DNA of 48,093 bases from Bacteroidales bacterium (GTDB lineage Bacteria; Bacteroidota; Bacteroidia; Bacteroidales; Muribaculaceae), in assembly GCA_020859755.1 (NCBI GenBank), contig JAJBVP010000255.1:1-48093 (forward strand). The letters run 5' to 3'. The stretch's first letter is position 1. Each line of letters opens with the position of its first letter. Of the stretch, positions 1 through 8,625 are shown in pieces. The notes under the pieces were generated by a model. That model was not told where the DNA came from and searched no databases. It was given only the letters and a program-made list of their open reading frames with translations. The position numbers and the translations under genes are program-made.

Positions 1-55
1 TAGTTGTTAGTTGTTAGTTGTTAGTTGTTAGTTGTTAGTTGTTAGTTGTTAGTTG
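1..55. repeat. 7-bp tandem repeat (TAGTTGT)n at window edge
   Basis: Seven complete copies of TAGTTGT followed by six bases of an eighth, with no mismatches. The array begins at the window edge, so its full length is unknown. On the minus strand the unit reads as CAACTAA and gives a TAA stop in all three frames. It therefore ends any minus-strand ORF entering from rhaA, including the 41-codon ORF beside it. A unit length of 7 is not a multiple of 3, so copy-number changes would shift frame in any gene crossing it. Confidence 0.95.
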
Positions 56-174
56 AGGAGGGAGTCGAGGGGGAAGCGCATGGCGAGGATCACCATCAGA
101 GCTATGATGGTGATCGCTGCCATGATCGAAATAATCGTGCGCAATTCAGCGTTTGCTGAGTACCTTTTTTTCAT
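49..174 (-). CDS. 41-aa putative single-pass membrane peptide downstream of rhaA
   Basis: This ORF is too short for the supplied track. It starts at an ATG at 174, inside the last codons of rhaA (29-bp overlap, different frame), and stops at a TAA inside the tandem repeat. It begins MKKRYSANAELR and continues with a hydrophobic stretch of about 18 residues (IISIMAAITIIALMVILA), then RFPLDSLLN. That is a basic N terminus plus one membrane helix. The close overlap suggests translational coupling to the rhamnose operon. No family is recognised. It may be a real small membrane protein, or the 5' remnant of a longer membrane protein cut off by the repeat. Rhamnose permease genes often sit near rhaA in Bacteroides, but this peptide does not look like the start of RhaT. 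Confidence 0.45.
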   Translation of the reverse strand: MKKRYSANAELRTIISIMAAITIIALMVILAMRFPLDSLLN

Positions 175-1378
175 AATCTTGTATTTGAGAGATGTATTCG
201 GCGCCGACGGGGACGTTGTTGCGGCGGCAGAATTCGTCCCAGACGTCGCCCCAGGGCATTGATTTGCTTTCCTCCATCAGGGCGAGGCGCTCGAAGCCTT
301 GTCCGTTGCCCTCGTATTGGCGCAGTTGCTTGAGAGGCTCAAGCAGGGCAAGGAGCATGCACTTCTGGGTGGCGCGGGTGCCGATGACGTAGGCACCGAT
401 GCGGTTGATGGAGGCGTCGAAGTAGTCGAGGCCGATGTGGACGCGGTCGAGAGCGTTGCAGCGCACGATCTCGCGGCATAGCTCGAGGGTGTCGTCGTTG
501 AGGATCACCACGTGGTCGCTGTCCCAGCGCACCGGGCGGCTCACGTGGAGCATCACCTCGGGGATGTATAGCAGCAGGGAGGAGAGCTTGTCGGCGACAC
601 TCTCGGTGGGGTGGAAGTGGCCCATGTCGAGGGTTACCATCTTCTGGCGCGACACGCCGTATCCGATGTAGAAGTCGTTGGAGCCTACGGTGTAGCTTTC
701 GAGGCCGATGCCGAATACTTTCGACTCGATGCAGTCCTTCATGTGGTCGTATTTCTCGGCGAAGATCTCGTCCAAGCTTTCCATCAACAGCTGGCGATAC
801 TTCATGCGGTTGACGGTCAAGTCCTTGGAGCCGTCGTGTACCCACACGTTCATGATGCAGGGGTCGCCTTGCCGGAGGCCGATCTCGTTGGCGATAGCGC
901 GGCAGCGGCGGGTGTGCTCGATCCAGAAACGGCGTATCTCGTCGTCGGGGTTGGAGAGGGTGAGGTCGCCTGATTTGGGGTGGGAGAAGGAGGTGGAGTT
1001 GAAGTCGAGTTTGAAGCCGTTGGCGAGAGCCCAGTCGACCCATGATTCAAAGTGGCGCATCTCCACTTGGTCGCGGTCGACGTGCTCGCCGGCGAAGTCG
1101 CCGTAGATTTCGTGGAGATTGAGGCGATGTTGTCCGGGGATAAGTGAAGTGGCGTAAAGGATGTCGTCACGCACCTCATCGATGTTACGGGCACGACCGG
1201 GGTAGTTGCCGGTGGTTTGGATGCCACCGGTGAGGGAGCCGGCGTTCTCAAAACCGCAGACGTCGTCGGTTTGCCAGCAGTGGAGGGAGATGTGGACGTT
1301 TTGGAGGGTCTTGAGGACGGCCTCGGTGTCGATGCCCATTGCGGCGTAGCGCTCGCGGGCGAGATCATAAGCTGTCAT
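146..1378 (-). CDS. rhaA: L-rhamnose isomerase RhaA
   Basis: Cytoplasmic enzyme that interconverts L-rhamnose and L-rhamnulose, the first step of rhamnose catabolism. The 410 residues match the family length (about 418) and align by eye with E. coli RhaA throughout: SLHCWQTDDVCGFEN near residue 31, SLTGGIQTTGNYPG near 48, and LDMGHFHPTE and HVSRPVRWDSDHVV in the metal-binding core. It continues HIGLDYFDASINRI and ends with YEKKVLSKR. The His and Asp residues of the core that bind the divalent metals are present. It lies 1 bp after the rhaB stop, so rhaB and rhaA are co-transcribed from the promoter upstream of the GH106 gene. A 41-codon ORF overlaps its 3' end. Rhamnulose-1-phosphate aldolase and a rhamnose permease are not in the window. 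Confidence 0.97.
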   Translation of the reverse strand: MTAYDLARERYAAMGIDTEAVLKTLQNVHISLHCWQTDDVCGFENAGSLTGGIQTTGNYPGRARNIDEVRDDILYATSLIPGQHRLNLHEIYGDFAGEHVDRDQVEMRHFESWVDWALANGFKLDFNSTSFSHPKSGDLTLSNPDDEIRRFWIEHTRRCRAIANEIGLRQGDPCIMNVWVHDGSKDLTVNRMKYRQLLMESLDEIFAEKYDHMKDCIESKVFGIGLESYTVGSNDFYIGYGVSRQKMVTLDMGHFHPTESVADKLSSLLLYIPEVMLHVSRPVRWDSDHVVILNDDTLELCREIVRCNALDRVHIGLDYFDASINRIGAYVIGTRATQKCMLLALLEPLKQLRQYEGNGQGFERLALMEESKSMPWGDVWDEFCRRNNVPVGAEYISQIQDYEKKVLSKR

Positions 1379-1379
1379 A

Positions 1380-2846
1380 TTATTTTAGTGTTAGAAAGTT
1401 TTTGTAGGCTTTTTGTAGGCCGGGGATGGCTTGAGGTTGGAATGTCTGTGTTGGGAACGCTCGGGCGATGAGGGCTCGCATCTGTCGGAGGGAGTGGACC
1501 TCTCCGGCAGCGCGGGCTTGGAGCATGATGTTGCCGATGGCGGTACATTCGACCGGTCCGGCGATAACGGGCATTTCCAACACTGATGCTGTCAACTGGT
1601 TGAGAGCGGTGTTCTGGGATCCACCACCAATGACGTGCAGGCACTCGGGTGATTCGGGAACCAAGTCCCTAAGCATCTCCATCACTTGCAGGTAGCGCAG
1701 AGCCAGAGAGTCGTAGATACAACGGGTGATTTGCCCGGGGGTGTGTGGTACACACTGATTGGTGTGGGCGCAGTAATCGACAATCGCCCGAATCATTGAG
1801 CGCGGGTTGGCAAACTCGGGGGCATCGGGGAAAATCAGCGAACGCCAATGTGGCTCTTTCTCGGCCTCGGCCATCAGCTGGGGATGGGTGCAGGGGATAC
1901 CCTGCGCTGTCCATTCTTTGCGGCATTGCTCTAAAATCCACATTCCACAGATGTTTTTGAGGAACCGGATTGTGCTGTCGATACCGCCCTCGTTGGTGAA
2001 GTTGTATCGGCGCGCTTTTTCGTTGACAATGGGTTCTTTGAGTTCCACGCCCATCAGGCTCCATGTACCGGAGCTGAGGTAGGCGAAGGGGCGGTTGGAG
2101 GTGGCAGGGACGGCGGCGACTGCCGAGGCGGTGTCGTGTCCCGCAACAGCGATTACCGGCACTTGCCCCAGGCCGGTAAACTGGCTCAATTCCTTGGTGA
2201 GTACACCCACTCGGTGACCGGGGTAAACCATCTTGGGGAAGCGATCGCGTGTAAGGTCGACCGATTGGAGAATCTCGTCGGAGAAGTCGCGGGTGCGCAC
2301 GTCCAAGAGCTGGGATGTGGACGCGATTGTGTATTCGGTGACAGCTTCGCCAGTCATCATGAAGGAAAGAGCGTCGGGGAGGAACAGCAGTTGCTTGGCT
2401 TGCTTGAGCGCGGCGAGATCCATGCGGCGATGTGTGGAGAGCTGGAACAGGGTGTTGAAGTCCATCACCTGTATACCGGTGATATCGTACACCCGGTTGG
2501 CGCTGAGAGCTCGCTGGAAGTAGCGTTGAGGTTCCCCGGAGGTGTTTCGGTCGCGGTAGCTTACGGGAGTGCCGATGATTTTTCCGTCGGCACCGACGCA
2601 GGCGTAATCGACGCCCCAGGTGTCGATGCCGATAGATGCGACGCTCACGCCCATATCGCCCACTTTCTTGAGGGCGTCGAGGATCGACATCCACAGCGCG
2701 GGGAGGTTCCAGTAGGAGATCCCGTCGGTTTCGAATATCTCATTAGGGAAACGACCCACCTCGGTCATTTCCACGGTTTCAGCCCCGACAGAGGCGAGAA
2801 TGACGCGACCTGAGGTAGCTCCCAAGTCAATTGCAATGTAACGCAT
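1380..2846 (-). CDS. rhaB: Rhamnulokinase RhaB
   Basis: Cytoplasmic FGGY-family kinase that phosphorylates L-rhamnulose to L-rhamnulose-1-phosphate with ATP. The ORF track starts at 2996, but the first 50 residues are low-complexity and overlap the 3' end of the GH106 gene. The conserved N terminus MRYIAIDLGATSGRV, with the phosphate-1 loop, starts at 2846 and gives 488 residues, the usual RhaB length of about 489. Other visible features are GIDTWGVDYA near residue 75, the AGHDTASAVAAVPA loop, SGTWSLMG, and the C-terminal nucleotide-binding HVIGGGSQN motif. It sits 11 bp after the GH106 stop and 1 bp before rhaA, so the three form an operon of sugar release, isomerisation and phosphorylation. 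Confidence 0.96.
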   Translation of the reverse strand: MRYIAIDLGATSGRVILASVGAETVEMTEVGRFPNEIFETDGISYWNLPALWMSILDALKKVGDMGVSVASIGIDTWGVDYACVGADGKIIGTPVSYRDRNTSGEPQRYFQRALSANRVYDITGIQVMDFNTLFQLSTHRRMDLAALKQAKQLLFLPDALSFMMTGEAVTEYTIASTSQLLDVRTRDFSDEILQSVDLTRDRFPKMVYPGHRVGVLTKELSQFTGLGQVPVIAVAGHDTASAVAAVPATSNRPFAYLSSGTWSLMGVELKEPIVNEKARRYNFTNEGGIDSTIRFLKNICGMWILEQCRKEWTAQGIPCTHPQLMAEAEKEPHWRSLIFPDAPEFANPRSMIRAIVDYCAHTNQCVPHTPGQITRCIYDSLALRYLQVMEMLRDLVPESPECLHVIGGGSQNTALNQLTASVLEMPVIAGPVECTAIGNIMLQARAAGEVHSLRQMRALIARAFPTQTFQPQAIPGLQKAYKNFLTLK

Positions 2847-2857
2847 ATTGTTGATTA

Positions 2858-5800
2858 TTAGGGTGTTGACAGTATTACCGGACCGATTAGTCCAGAGGGT
2901 TGGAGGGGCGTATCGGGTGTAGAGGTGCGGATAAAGAGTTGGGTAGAGCGCTTGTCGGGAGGGAGCTTGGCGTCGCCCACGAGACGGTTGTGCCAATTGT
3001 TGGCCACGTCGATGCGGAGCGTGTTCTTTCCCTTGCGTAGATATGGAGAGATGTCAATGGCGTATGGAGCCGACCACACGCCGCCCGCTTCGTGGCCATT
3101 GACCCACACTCGTGCCATATCATTCACTGCCCCAAATTGCAGAGATATGGGCTGGTTAGGTACTCCATTCAGTTTGAACTCACCGGTGTAGGACATGGTG
3201 CCAGAGAAGTGGGCGACGGAGGTGTCGGTCGACTGAGAAAGGTCCTGTAATACCCAATCTTTCATCTGCTTATGAGGGCCTTTCATCGGTTTTAGGGTCA
3301 GCGACCAATGGGTATCGGTTAGGTTTAACAATTCCTTGGGTTGGGGGAAATTCTTGGCCACGTCAAGGGGCGAGCCGTCGGGGGTGCCGTCCTTTTGAAA
3401 TACGATGAAAATGGATTCCATGGGAGCCAGGCGCAGGGGCACTTGCGAGCGGCCGTCGGCGATGGCCCATGATTGGGCGTCGCGGCGATCGCCCGAGGCG
3501 GGGAGCCAAAATTCGGGGACGCGGCCTTTGCCATCACGGAGAGAGGAGATAAGCTCCTTAGGCTCGGTTGCCGATTGGTTGGCGATAAAGTATATGTCGT
3601 GGTCACTGTCGGCGACGTGGGCGTAACGCATATCGTCGGCGAGGACGGCGTCGGGGGAGAGGCCTACCATGGCCAGGACTTCATTGATTGGGGTGTTGAG
3701 AGGGAACACGCGGCCTTGCCCCGTGATACCATTTACCCATAAATCAGCGGCGAGAGATGCTACTTGCTGGTCGGCATTGGGATAATCTTTCATCGAAGGG
3801 GAGCGGCGTGGCGGATTGCCCATGACGTTGGCGCCCTGACGGATAAGCCGGGCGATTGCCTCGAGGGTTTCGGGGAGCATGGTGTCGCTCGGGGGTAAAA
3901 TGAGCAACCGATAGCGCCCGTTGCCGGCCAAGATGTCGCCTGTGAGAGGGTCGACCATGGCCTTCTCGCGTAGCACTTCTGAGTTGATGAAGTCGTATTG
4001 GTAACCTGCGGGGAGAGCCGGCTCGGCCAATCCTGTCATCACTGGGGTGTCGTCGCCGATAAAGTAAGCGACGTCGGCCACGTAGCGACCTTGCTGGAGC
4101 ATTAAGTTGCAGCGCTTGAGGTAATCGGTGAAGAGGTCGAGATGGCTGTACCATGTGTTCTTGCGGTTGAACTCGTTGCCGAAGGGGGCGTTCAGGCCGG
4201 GGTAGGAGGTCTCGTCGGGTTGGGCGCACACGAAATGGAGAAGGGTGGCGTTGACACCCTCGGTGAAGAAACGGTCGCCACGCAATTTCATGTCGCGGGG
4301 CGAGCGCGAAAATTCAGGGCCACCGCAAGTGAAGGATTCCGACCACACCAGGGGTTTTCCGTAAATGTGGGCGCAGGACGACGCGCCTCGGTTTTCGATA
4401 TTGCCAAGGTCGCCCTCGCTCCAAAACTCGCCGGCGACCTCCGTGGCTTGTCCGCCGTATTGGAGGAACTCGCCGGGAAACCCCCAGTGGCCATAGCATT
4501 CGAGCCACACGCCGAAGCCGTCGTTCTCGGCCAGCTGGCGCATTCCGCCAATATGGTCGTAGGCCAGGCGGTCGGCCACCATGCGTCGGTAATCCCACAG
4601 GAATCGGTCGCTGATGTCGCTGTCGCCCACGACGGTGCCACCGTAGGTCAACAGGTAGGGCGTGGGATCGTAACCGTAACGTCGCTGGAACTCGGAGATG
4701 AAGTCGTCGCCAAACGTCTGGGTAGCGCGCTCGTAGGAATCGCACACGATGGTGGTCCACGTGCGGCGATCCTCGGCCGGAACGCTGTCGCGGATGCGGC
4801 CGATAAAGCTTTCGTAATGGCGTTTCAGGGCGTTATGATCCCAGCGGTCCACCTCCAATCCTTGGCCGTCGCCGGGAAGCGCCGGGGAGTTGCAGATGCC
4901 GGTGGGGGCGGTATATAATCGTGTAACTATGTATTTTTGGTCGGGAGAAGCTCCGGTCCAGTTGAGCGTTGAGCCATCCCACCACTGGGTGACATCTATA
5001 ATATCTTTAGGGTCAAGACCCTGCGAGACGGCTGTGGCTCCCCATTTGTAGTCGTTCCAGAGGGGTAGGGGAGTTTGGTGCATTTTGGCGAGATTCTTGT
5101 CGGCGTATCGGTCGACAACGGGGGCGTCGCTAAGTTCCAAGCGGGTGAGTTGGCAACCAGGGTTTATGTCGACCTCAATGGTGAGGGTGTCGCCCGGGCT
5201 GATGCCCAAATCGGGGAGGGCCATTGCGGTGGGCGCGGTGCGGTCGTATCCCACCTCGATCATCATGTTGGTGCGGTTGACGGGGAGTGAGATTTTGCCG
5301 GCGACGTTGAATTGGGCAAGAATCGGGCCGGTGGCTTGCACGGTGAGCGACCGGGGAATGAAATCTTTTGGAATGATGTATTTCAGGGTGGCGTGAGGGT
5401 CGGCAATACCCTCGGTGGAGATGCCTTGAGAGGAGAAGGGTTGCAGGACGGAATACCCGGGGTCGACCACGGCCAGCACCTTGACATCGGCCAACCACCC
5501 TTTCGGGCGCTCGAGGGTCGCTGTCAATGTGCCGTCGTGGCGAGTTTCACATCTCGCTGTCTGCAAACCCAAGTATCTTTGCGAGTGCTCGGGCTTTACC
5601 CAAGGCCCACCGGCCTGGCTCCACCCGGGGCCGTTAAAGATACCTATCTCAATACCAAGATTTGACGCTTGGCGCAGCGCCGTTTCAACTATGAAGAACC
5701 ATTCCTTGCTCAAAATGTATACAGGGCCGCGCGGGGCCTCGCCAGGGTCGAGACCCTGAAACCCGATGAACGCGCGGGTGATTCCGGCTTGTTTCATTGC

Positions 5801-5977
5801 TTGAAGATCGGCCACGACGCCCTCGGCGGTGACGTTTCCCGACAGCCAATACCAATAGCACGCCGTGGCGACCTCCTCGCCGGGCGCGGCAAACGTCTGG
5901 GCCAGGTCCCTTGTTGGAGCGGCCATCGCTATCAGGGAAATGATTGCACTGTATATCGGTAACAATACTTTCTTCAT
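2858..5977 (-). CDS. GH106 alpha-L-rhamnosidase, exported
   Basis: Large exported enzyme of 1039 residues that should hydrolyse terminal alpha-L-rhamnosyl residues. The track start (6031) adds 18 residues. The preferred ATG at 5977 gives a clean signal peptide (MKKVLLPIYSAIISLIAMAA) and lies 7 bp after a good -7 box. After the signal the sequence shows the GH106 entry region (CYWYWLSGNVT, then ADLQAMKQAGITRAFIGFQG). A TIM-barrel core follows with WSEGDLGNIENRG and GKPLVWSESFTCGG, which carry candidate catalytic glutamates. The C-terminal beta-sandwich has MARVWVNGHEAGGVWSAP. It is the first gene of the operon with rhaB and rhaA, so rhamnose release and use are co-regulated. The family call is firm; the linkage cleaved cannot be read from sequence. 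Confidence 0.92.
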   Translation of the reverse strand: MKKVLLPIYSAIISLIAMAAPTRDLAQTFAAPGEEVATACYWYWLSGNVTAEGVVADLQAMKQAGITRAFIGFQGLDPGEAPRGPVYILSKEWFFIVETALRQASNLGIEIGIFNGPGWSQAGGPWVKPEHSQRYLGLQTARCETRHDGTLTATLERPKGWLADVKVLAVVDPGYSVLQPFSSQGISTEGIADPHATLKYIIPKDFIPRSLTVQATGPILAQFNVAGKISLPVNRTNMMIEVGYDRTAPTAMALPDLGISPGDTLTIEVDINPGCQLTRLELSDAPVVDRYADKNLAKMHQTPLPLWNDYKWGATAVSQGLDPKDIIDVTQWWDGSTLNWTGASPDQKYIVTRLYTAPTGICNSPALPGDGQGLEVDRWDHNALKRHYESFIGRIRDSVPAEDRRTWTTIVCDSYERATQTFGDDFISEFQRRYGYDPTPYLLTYGGTVVGDSDISDRFLWDYRRMVADRLAYDHIGGMRQLAENDGFGVWLECYGHWGFPGEFLQYGGQATEVAGEFWSEGDLGNIENRGASSCAHIYGKPLVWSESFTCGGPEFSRSPRDMKLRGDRFFTEGVNATLLHFVCAQPDETSYPGLNAPFGNEFNRKNTWYSHLDLFTDYLKRCNLMLQQGRYVADVAYFIGDDTPVMTGLAEPALPAGYQYDFINSEVLREKAMVDPLTGDILAGNGRYRLLILPPSDTMLPETLEAIARLIRQGANVMGNPPRRSPSMKDYPNADQQVASLAADLWVNGITGQGRVFPLNTPINEVLAMVGLSPDAVLADDMRYAHVADSDHDIYFIANQSATEPKELISSLRDGKGRVPEFWLPASGDRRDAQSWAIADGRSQVPLRLAPMESIFIVFQKDGTPDGSPLDVAKNFPQPKELLNLTDTHWSLTLKPMKGPHKQMKDWVLQDLSQSTDTSVAHFSGTMSYTGEFKLNGVPNQPISLQFGAVNDMARVWVNGHEAGGVWSAPYAIDISPYLRKGKNTLRIDVANNWHNRLVGDAKLPPDKRSTQLFIRTSTPDTPLQPSGLIGPVILSTP

Positions 5978-5984
5978 GGCATCG

Positions 5985-6016
5985 CAAAGGTAGGGCTTTT
6001 TACGCGGGCCCACAAA
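5985..6016 (-). promoter_or_regulatory. Bacteroides-type promoter of GH106-rhaB-rhaA
   Basis: On the minus strand TTTG at 6016-6013 is followed after 20 bp by TACCTTTG at 5992-5985. This matches the Bacteroides housekeeping consensus (TTTG, 19-21 bp, TAnnTTTG). Only seven bases (CGATGCC) separate the box from the ATG, so the mRNA leader would be a few bases at most. Confidence 0.8.
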
Positions 6017-6023
6017 ACCGAAA

Positions 6024-6050
6024 CGCGCCAAAAATTAGCGTATTTGTTCC
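6024..6050 (-). promoter_or_regulatory. Putative HTCS operator, copy D (GH106-rhaBA)
   Basis: On the minus strand the 27 bp begin GGAACAAATA and end TTTGGCGCG. The first ten and last nine bases are identical to copy A in the HTCS/GH78 intergenic region. The site lies 7 bp upstream of the -33 box and 31 bp upstream of the -7 box, where an AraC-type activator would bind. Assignment to the HTCS in this locus is inferred from the repeats and spacing. Confidence 0.65.
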
Positions 6051-6226
6051 AAAACCATAGGAATCCAAAATGATCGAGCCAATGTGTCGCTTGCTCAAGG
6101 GTCGAAAGTTGTAAGAACCCATCTCCAGATATCCCCTTTATACGCTGTCAAGTTACTCTCGGTGTACAGCGAGGGGCCACGCCATGGTTGACGCGGCCCC
6201 TCGGATGTGGTAGGGTGGGATGGAGA
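6051..6226. other. Gap between the GH106 promoter region and the GLUG gene
   Basis: No ORF with plausible coding character is seen between the operator upstream of GH106 and the stop of the minus-strand GLUG protein gene. The only structure noticed is the hairpin listed at 6171-6204. Confidence 0.6.
6171..6204 (-). terminator. Hairpin downstream of the GLUG gene
   Basis: CGAGGGGCC (6171-6179) pairs perfectly with GGCCCCTCG (6196-6204) across a 16-base loop, 23 bp past the stop of the minus-strand gene. There is no clear U-run after it, so it may be a 3'-end or mRNA-stabilising structure rather than a classic intrinsic terminator. Confidence 0.5.
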
Positions 6227-8530
6227 TTAGTTGGTCAGCTCCTCGTCGGGCCACTGTGAGGTGCCTCCGAAATATTTTTCGGGGACGGTGTTGATTACCT
6301 CATAGTTGGTGATGACAATGTTGGAGGTGCCGTAAAGATTAGTGTCGACGTTGATCACGCCCACGATGGCGCCAACTTGGGTCTTGCCGGTGGCTCCGGT
6401 GGATACGATGGAGATGTTGCTGTTGGAAATCTTCAGCTGGTCGAACACGCGGTGGTTCTGCTCGCCAATGGTGCCGAACATGCCTCCTGCCGAGTGGTAA
6501 ACGCCCGAGATCTGCACGTTGTCGGCAACGATATTGGTGGCGCCGCCGCTGTTGTGCAAGCCCACGATACCGCCCACGCGGATCACGCTCGACGAACCGT
6601 CGCCAACGATGGTGATATCCTTGACGGTGATGTTCTCAAGCGAGCCGTAGAGGTCGCCAGCCAGAGCGCCCACGAATTTGTGAGCACCTGTGGTGATGGT
6701 GACGTTCTCCAGGGTCAAGTTCTTGAAATTAGCGACTGTCCATCCCCCAAAGAGGCCCACGCCATCCTGCGAGCCGGTAAGGGTGTAGTTGCTAATGGAA
6801 TGGCCGTCGCCGTCGAGGGTCATGGCATAGTCTGCCTTATGGTAAACCAATGGAGTCCACTCCTTGCCACCGAGGTCAATGTCGGCAGCCAACTTCACGG
6901 TAGGCTTGTTGACGTCATCCAACACGCTCTGCAGGCCAGCCAACTCGGCCGCGCTGTTAACGATATAGGCTCCGGTGGAGTCGGCCACGGGGGTGGCGGT
7001 GGAGGTGCCGTCCCATACGCAAATCACGGTGCCGTTGTCGGTGACTGTGGGGAAGCCGATAGTCTCGGCGGTCTTGTAGGTGTAAATACCGGGAACTGAG
7101 CAAACGGTCGCCATAGCGCCATGGTAGAGCTTAACTACCGCACCCTCGGCGATGGTTACAGTACCCGTAGAATTTGCGTGGGTTACACCAGCGATAGCGC
7201 CGATACCGTTGTAGGTCTCAACATAGCTGGAGCCTGGGTTTTCACTCGTGTATTTCACAACATTGTTGCCCTTGATGGTGACGTTTTTCATCACGCCATT
7301 CTCATTGTTGCCTGCTACGATACCAGCCTGTGAGCCGATAGAGGTGATGTTCTCAAAGGTGATGTTCTCAATATGGCCTGCGCCAAGATAGCCGGCGAAA
7401 CCGCACTGACCATATTGATTCTGTGTGCAAACGAGATTCTTCACCGTGTGGCCCTGACCGTCGATATTGACGAACCAGAACGAGGGCGATGACCATGCCC
7501 AACCGTCCATGTCGACATCGACATTAAGCTTGAATTTCAGCACCTTACCCTCATTGTGCTCCACCGATTCGATAGTCAAAGGCACGCTTGCCATGTCGTG
7601 AGCCGAGTTGATTTCATATACACCATCGGCGTTGGGTGTAAGGGCAGTGAGGTCGCGAGCGTCGTTATATGAGCCGTCGTATTCGGGGATGATATTAATG
7701 GTGAAGTCGATGGTGGAGGTCAACAGGGCACCGAAGATGTTGGTGCGATAATTGCGCTGCAGGGGAGCGCCGTCCACGTCGAGGTGATGGAAAGCATTAT
7801 CCGAGTTTGCGGCAGTCTCGCCGTCGTAAAAGTCGAGGTCGATATCGGCCGTCTGCTTGTCGGGCGACATCAGCACGTAGGCCATAGCCAGATACTCGTA
7901 AGCTCCCACATTACCCACGGGGAACGCCTCATAACCGTCATCACCCACCTTCTTGCCGTCGTTGGGACGCAGAGTGCCGGCGAAGGTCACGGCAGCGCCC
8001 TCGTCATTGGCATCGATTAAGCCCGTGAGCAGGTTGTACTTCGAGAAGACATTGGCCACGGTCATCTTAGTGTAAATCTTCTTGCCGGCGACCGAGGGCA
8101 CGTTGATGTCGCTTGTGCCCACGTTGATCTGGGCAAAGGGACGCTTCAACTCGGCGGTAACCGTGGAAGCGCCCGTGACGGGAACCTCCTTCATGCACCA
8201 GAACGCGTCAACATCCTCAACGTTGAGATTGGCAATAGCGTCGTACTTAACCTCGACAGAGGAGAGATCTTCGGCCACGGTAAAGAGACTGGAGGCATTG
8301 GGCGACTGTGCCCAGAACACCATTTTATAAGTCTTGCCGGTAACGAGTTGGAGGGAGAGGGTGGTCGTAAGGCCCGAGAACGATGTGCCTTGAGTTTTCT
8401 CGATGACGCACGACTCGGATGTGCCGTCGGTCGATTCCTCGTAAACCGCGTAATAGAACTCGGTAGCCGTCTTGCCATCGCTGTAGACACGCGACTGCAT
8501 GTCGCCGGGGAGTGTCGCTGTGACGGTCAC
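6227..8530 (-). CDS. Fimbrillin-like (DUF6562-type) protein with GLUG repeats; body of a frameshifted gene
   Basis: This is the long reading frame (767 codons from a GTG at 8530) of a cell-surface protein. Its N-terminal part (TVTATLPGDMQSR, DGKTATEFYYAVYEE) resembles the DUF6562/Mfa-type fimbrillin-like lipoproteins of Bacteroidales. From about residue 370 it has GLUG-type repeats of the adhesin kind: GFAGYLGAGHIENITFENI, FVGALAGDLYGSLENITV, VGGIVGLHNSGGATNI and VGAIVGVINVD. The GTG is not a convincing start. A lipoprotein signal peptide lies just upstream in another frame, and adding one C to the CCCC run at 8552-8555 joins them into a single protein of about 799 residues. The gene is broken, phase-variable or mis-sequenced. 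A role in adhesion or carbohydrate binding is inferred; there is no direct link to the rhamnose genes. Confidence 0.7.
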   Translation of the reverse strand: MTVTATLPGDMQSRVYSDGKTATEFYYAVYEESTDGTSESCVIEKTQGTSFSGLTTTLSLQLVTGKTYKMVFWAQSPNASSLFTVAEDLSSVEVKYDAIANLNVEDVDAFWCMKEVPVTGASTVTAELKRPFAQINVGTSDINVPSVAGKKIYTKMTVANVFSKYNLLTGLIDANDEGAAVTFAGTLRPNDGKKVGDDGYEAFPVGNVGAYEYLAMAYVLMSPDKQTADIDLDFYDGETAANSDNAFHHLDVDGAPLQRNYRTNIFGALLTSTIDFTINIIPEYDGSYNDARDLTALTPNADGVYEINSAHDMASVPLTIESVEHNEGKVLKFKLNVDVDMDGWAWSSPSFWFVNIDGQGHTVKNLVCTQNQYGQCGFAGYLGAGHIENITFENITSIGSQAGIVAGNNENGVMKNVTIKGNNVVKYTSENPGSSYVETYNGIGAIAGVTHANSTGTVTIAEGAVVKLYHGAMATVCSVPGIYTYKTAETIGFPTVTDNGTVICVWDGTSTATPVADSTGAYIVNSAAELAGLQSVLDDVNKPTVKLAADIDLGGKEWTPLVYHKADYAMTLDGDGHSISNYTLTGSQDGVGLFGGWTVANFKNLTLENVTITTGAHKFVGALAGDLYGSLENITVKDITIVGDGSSSVIRVGGIVGLHNSGGATNIVADNVQISGVYHSAGGMFGTIGEQNHRVFDQLKISNSNISIVSTGATGKTQVGAIVGVINVDTNLYGTSNIVITNYEVINTVPEKYFGGTSQWPDEELTN

Positions 8531-8625
8531 TGTGGCCTCGGTGGCCGCCGAGGGGCATCGAAGTCGTCACTGGAGCAGCTGGCCAACAGCAGGGTGGTAG
8601 CCGCCAATGTCAGGAATTTTTTCAT
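8527..8625 (-). pseudogene. 5' fragment with lipoprotein signal, out of frame with the GLUG protein
   Basis: From an ATG at 8625 this frame reads MKKFLTLAATTLLLASC, a clear lipoprotein signal with an LASC lipobox, followed by SSDDFDAP. It then runs through RRPPRPQ to a TGA at 8529-8527. In the neighbouring frame the DNA encodes SAATEATVTVTATLPGD, the expected continuation. The frames would join if the C run at 8552-8555 had five bases instead of four. So this is the real start of the downstream ORF, separated from it by a one-base deletion or a sequencing error. Confidence 0.8.

Noticed and set aside
339-1043. 234-codon ORF inside rhaA
   Set aside because: Its Arg/Pro/His-rich composition is typical of an out-of-frame reading of a GC-rich gene; rhaA itself is unambiguous.
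2847-2996. 50-residue N-terminal extension of RhaB in the ORF track
   Set aside because: It overlaps the end of GH106 and lies before the conserved MRYIAIDLG start, so the family length fits only the shorter form.
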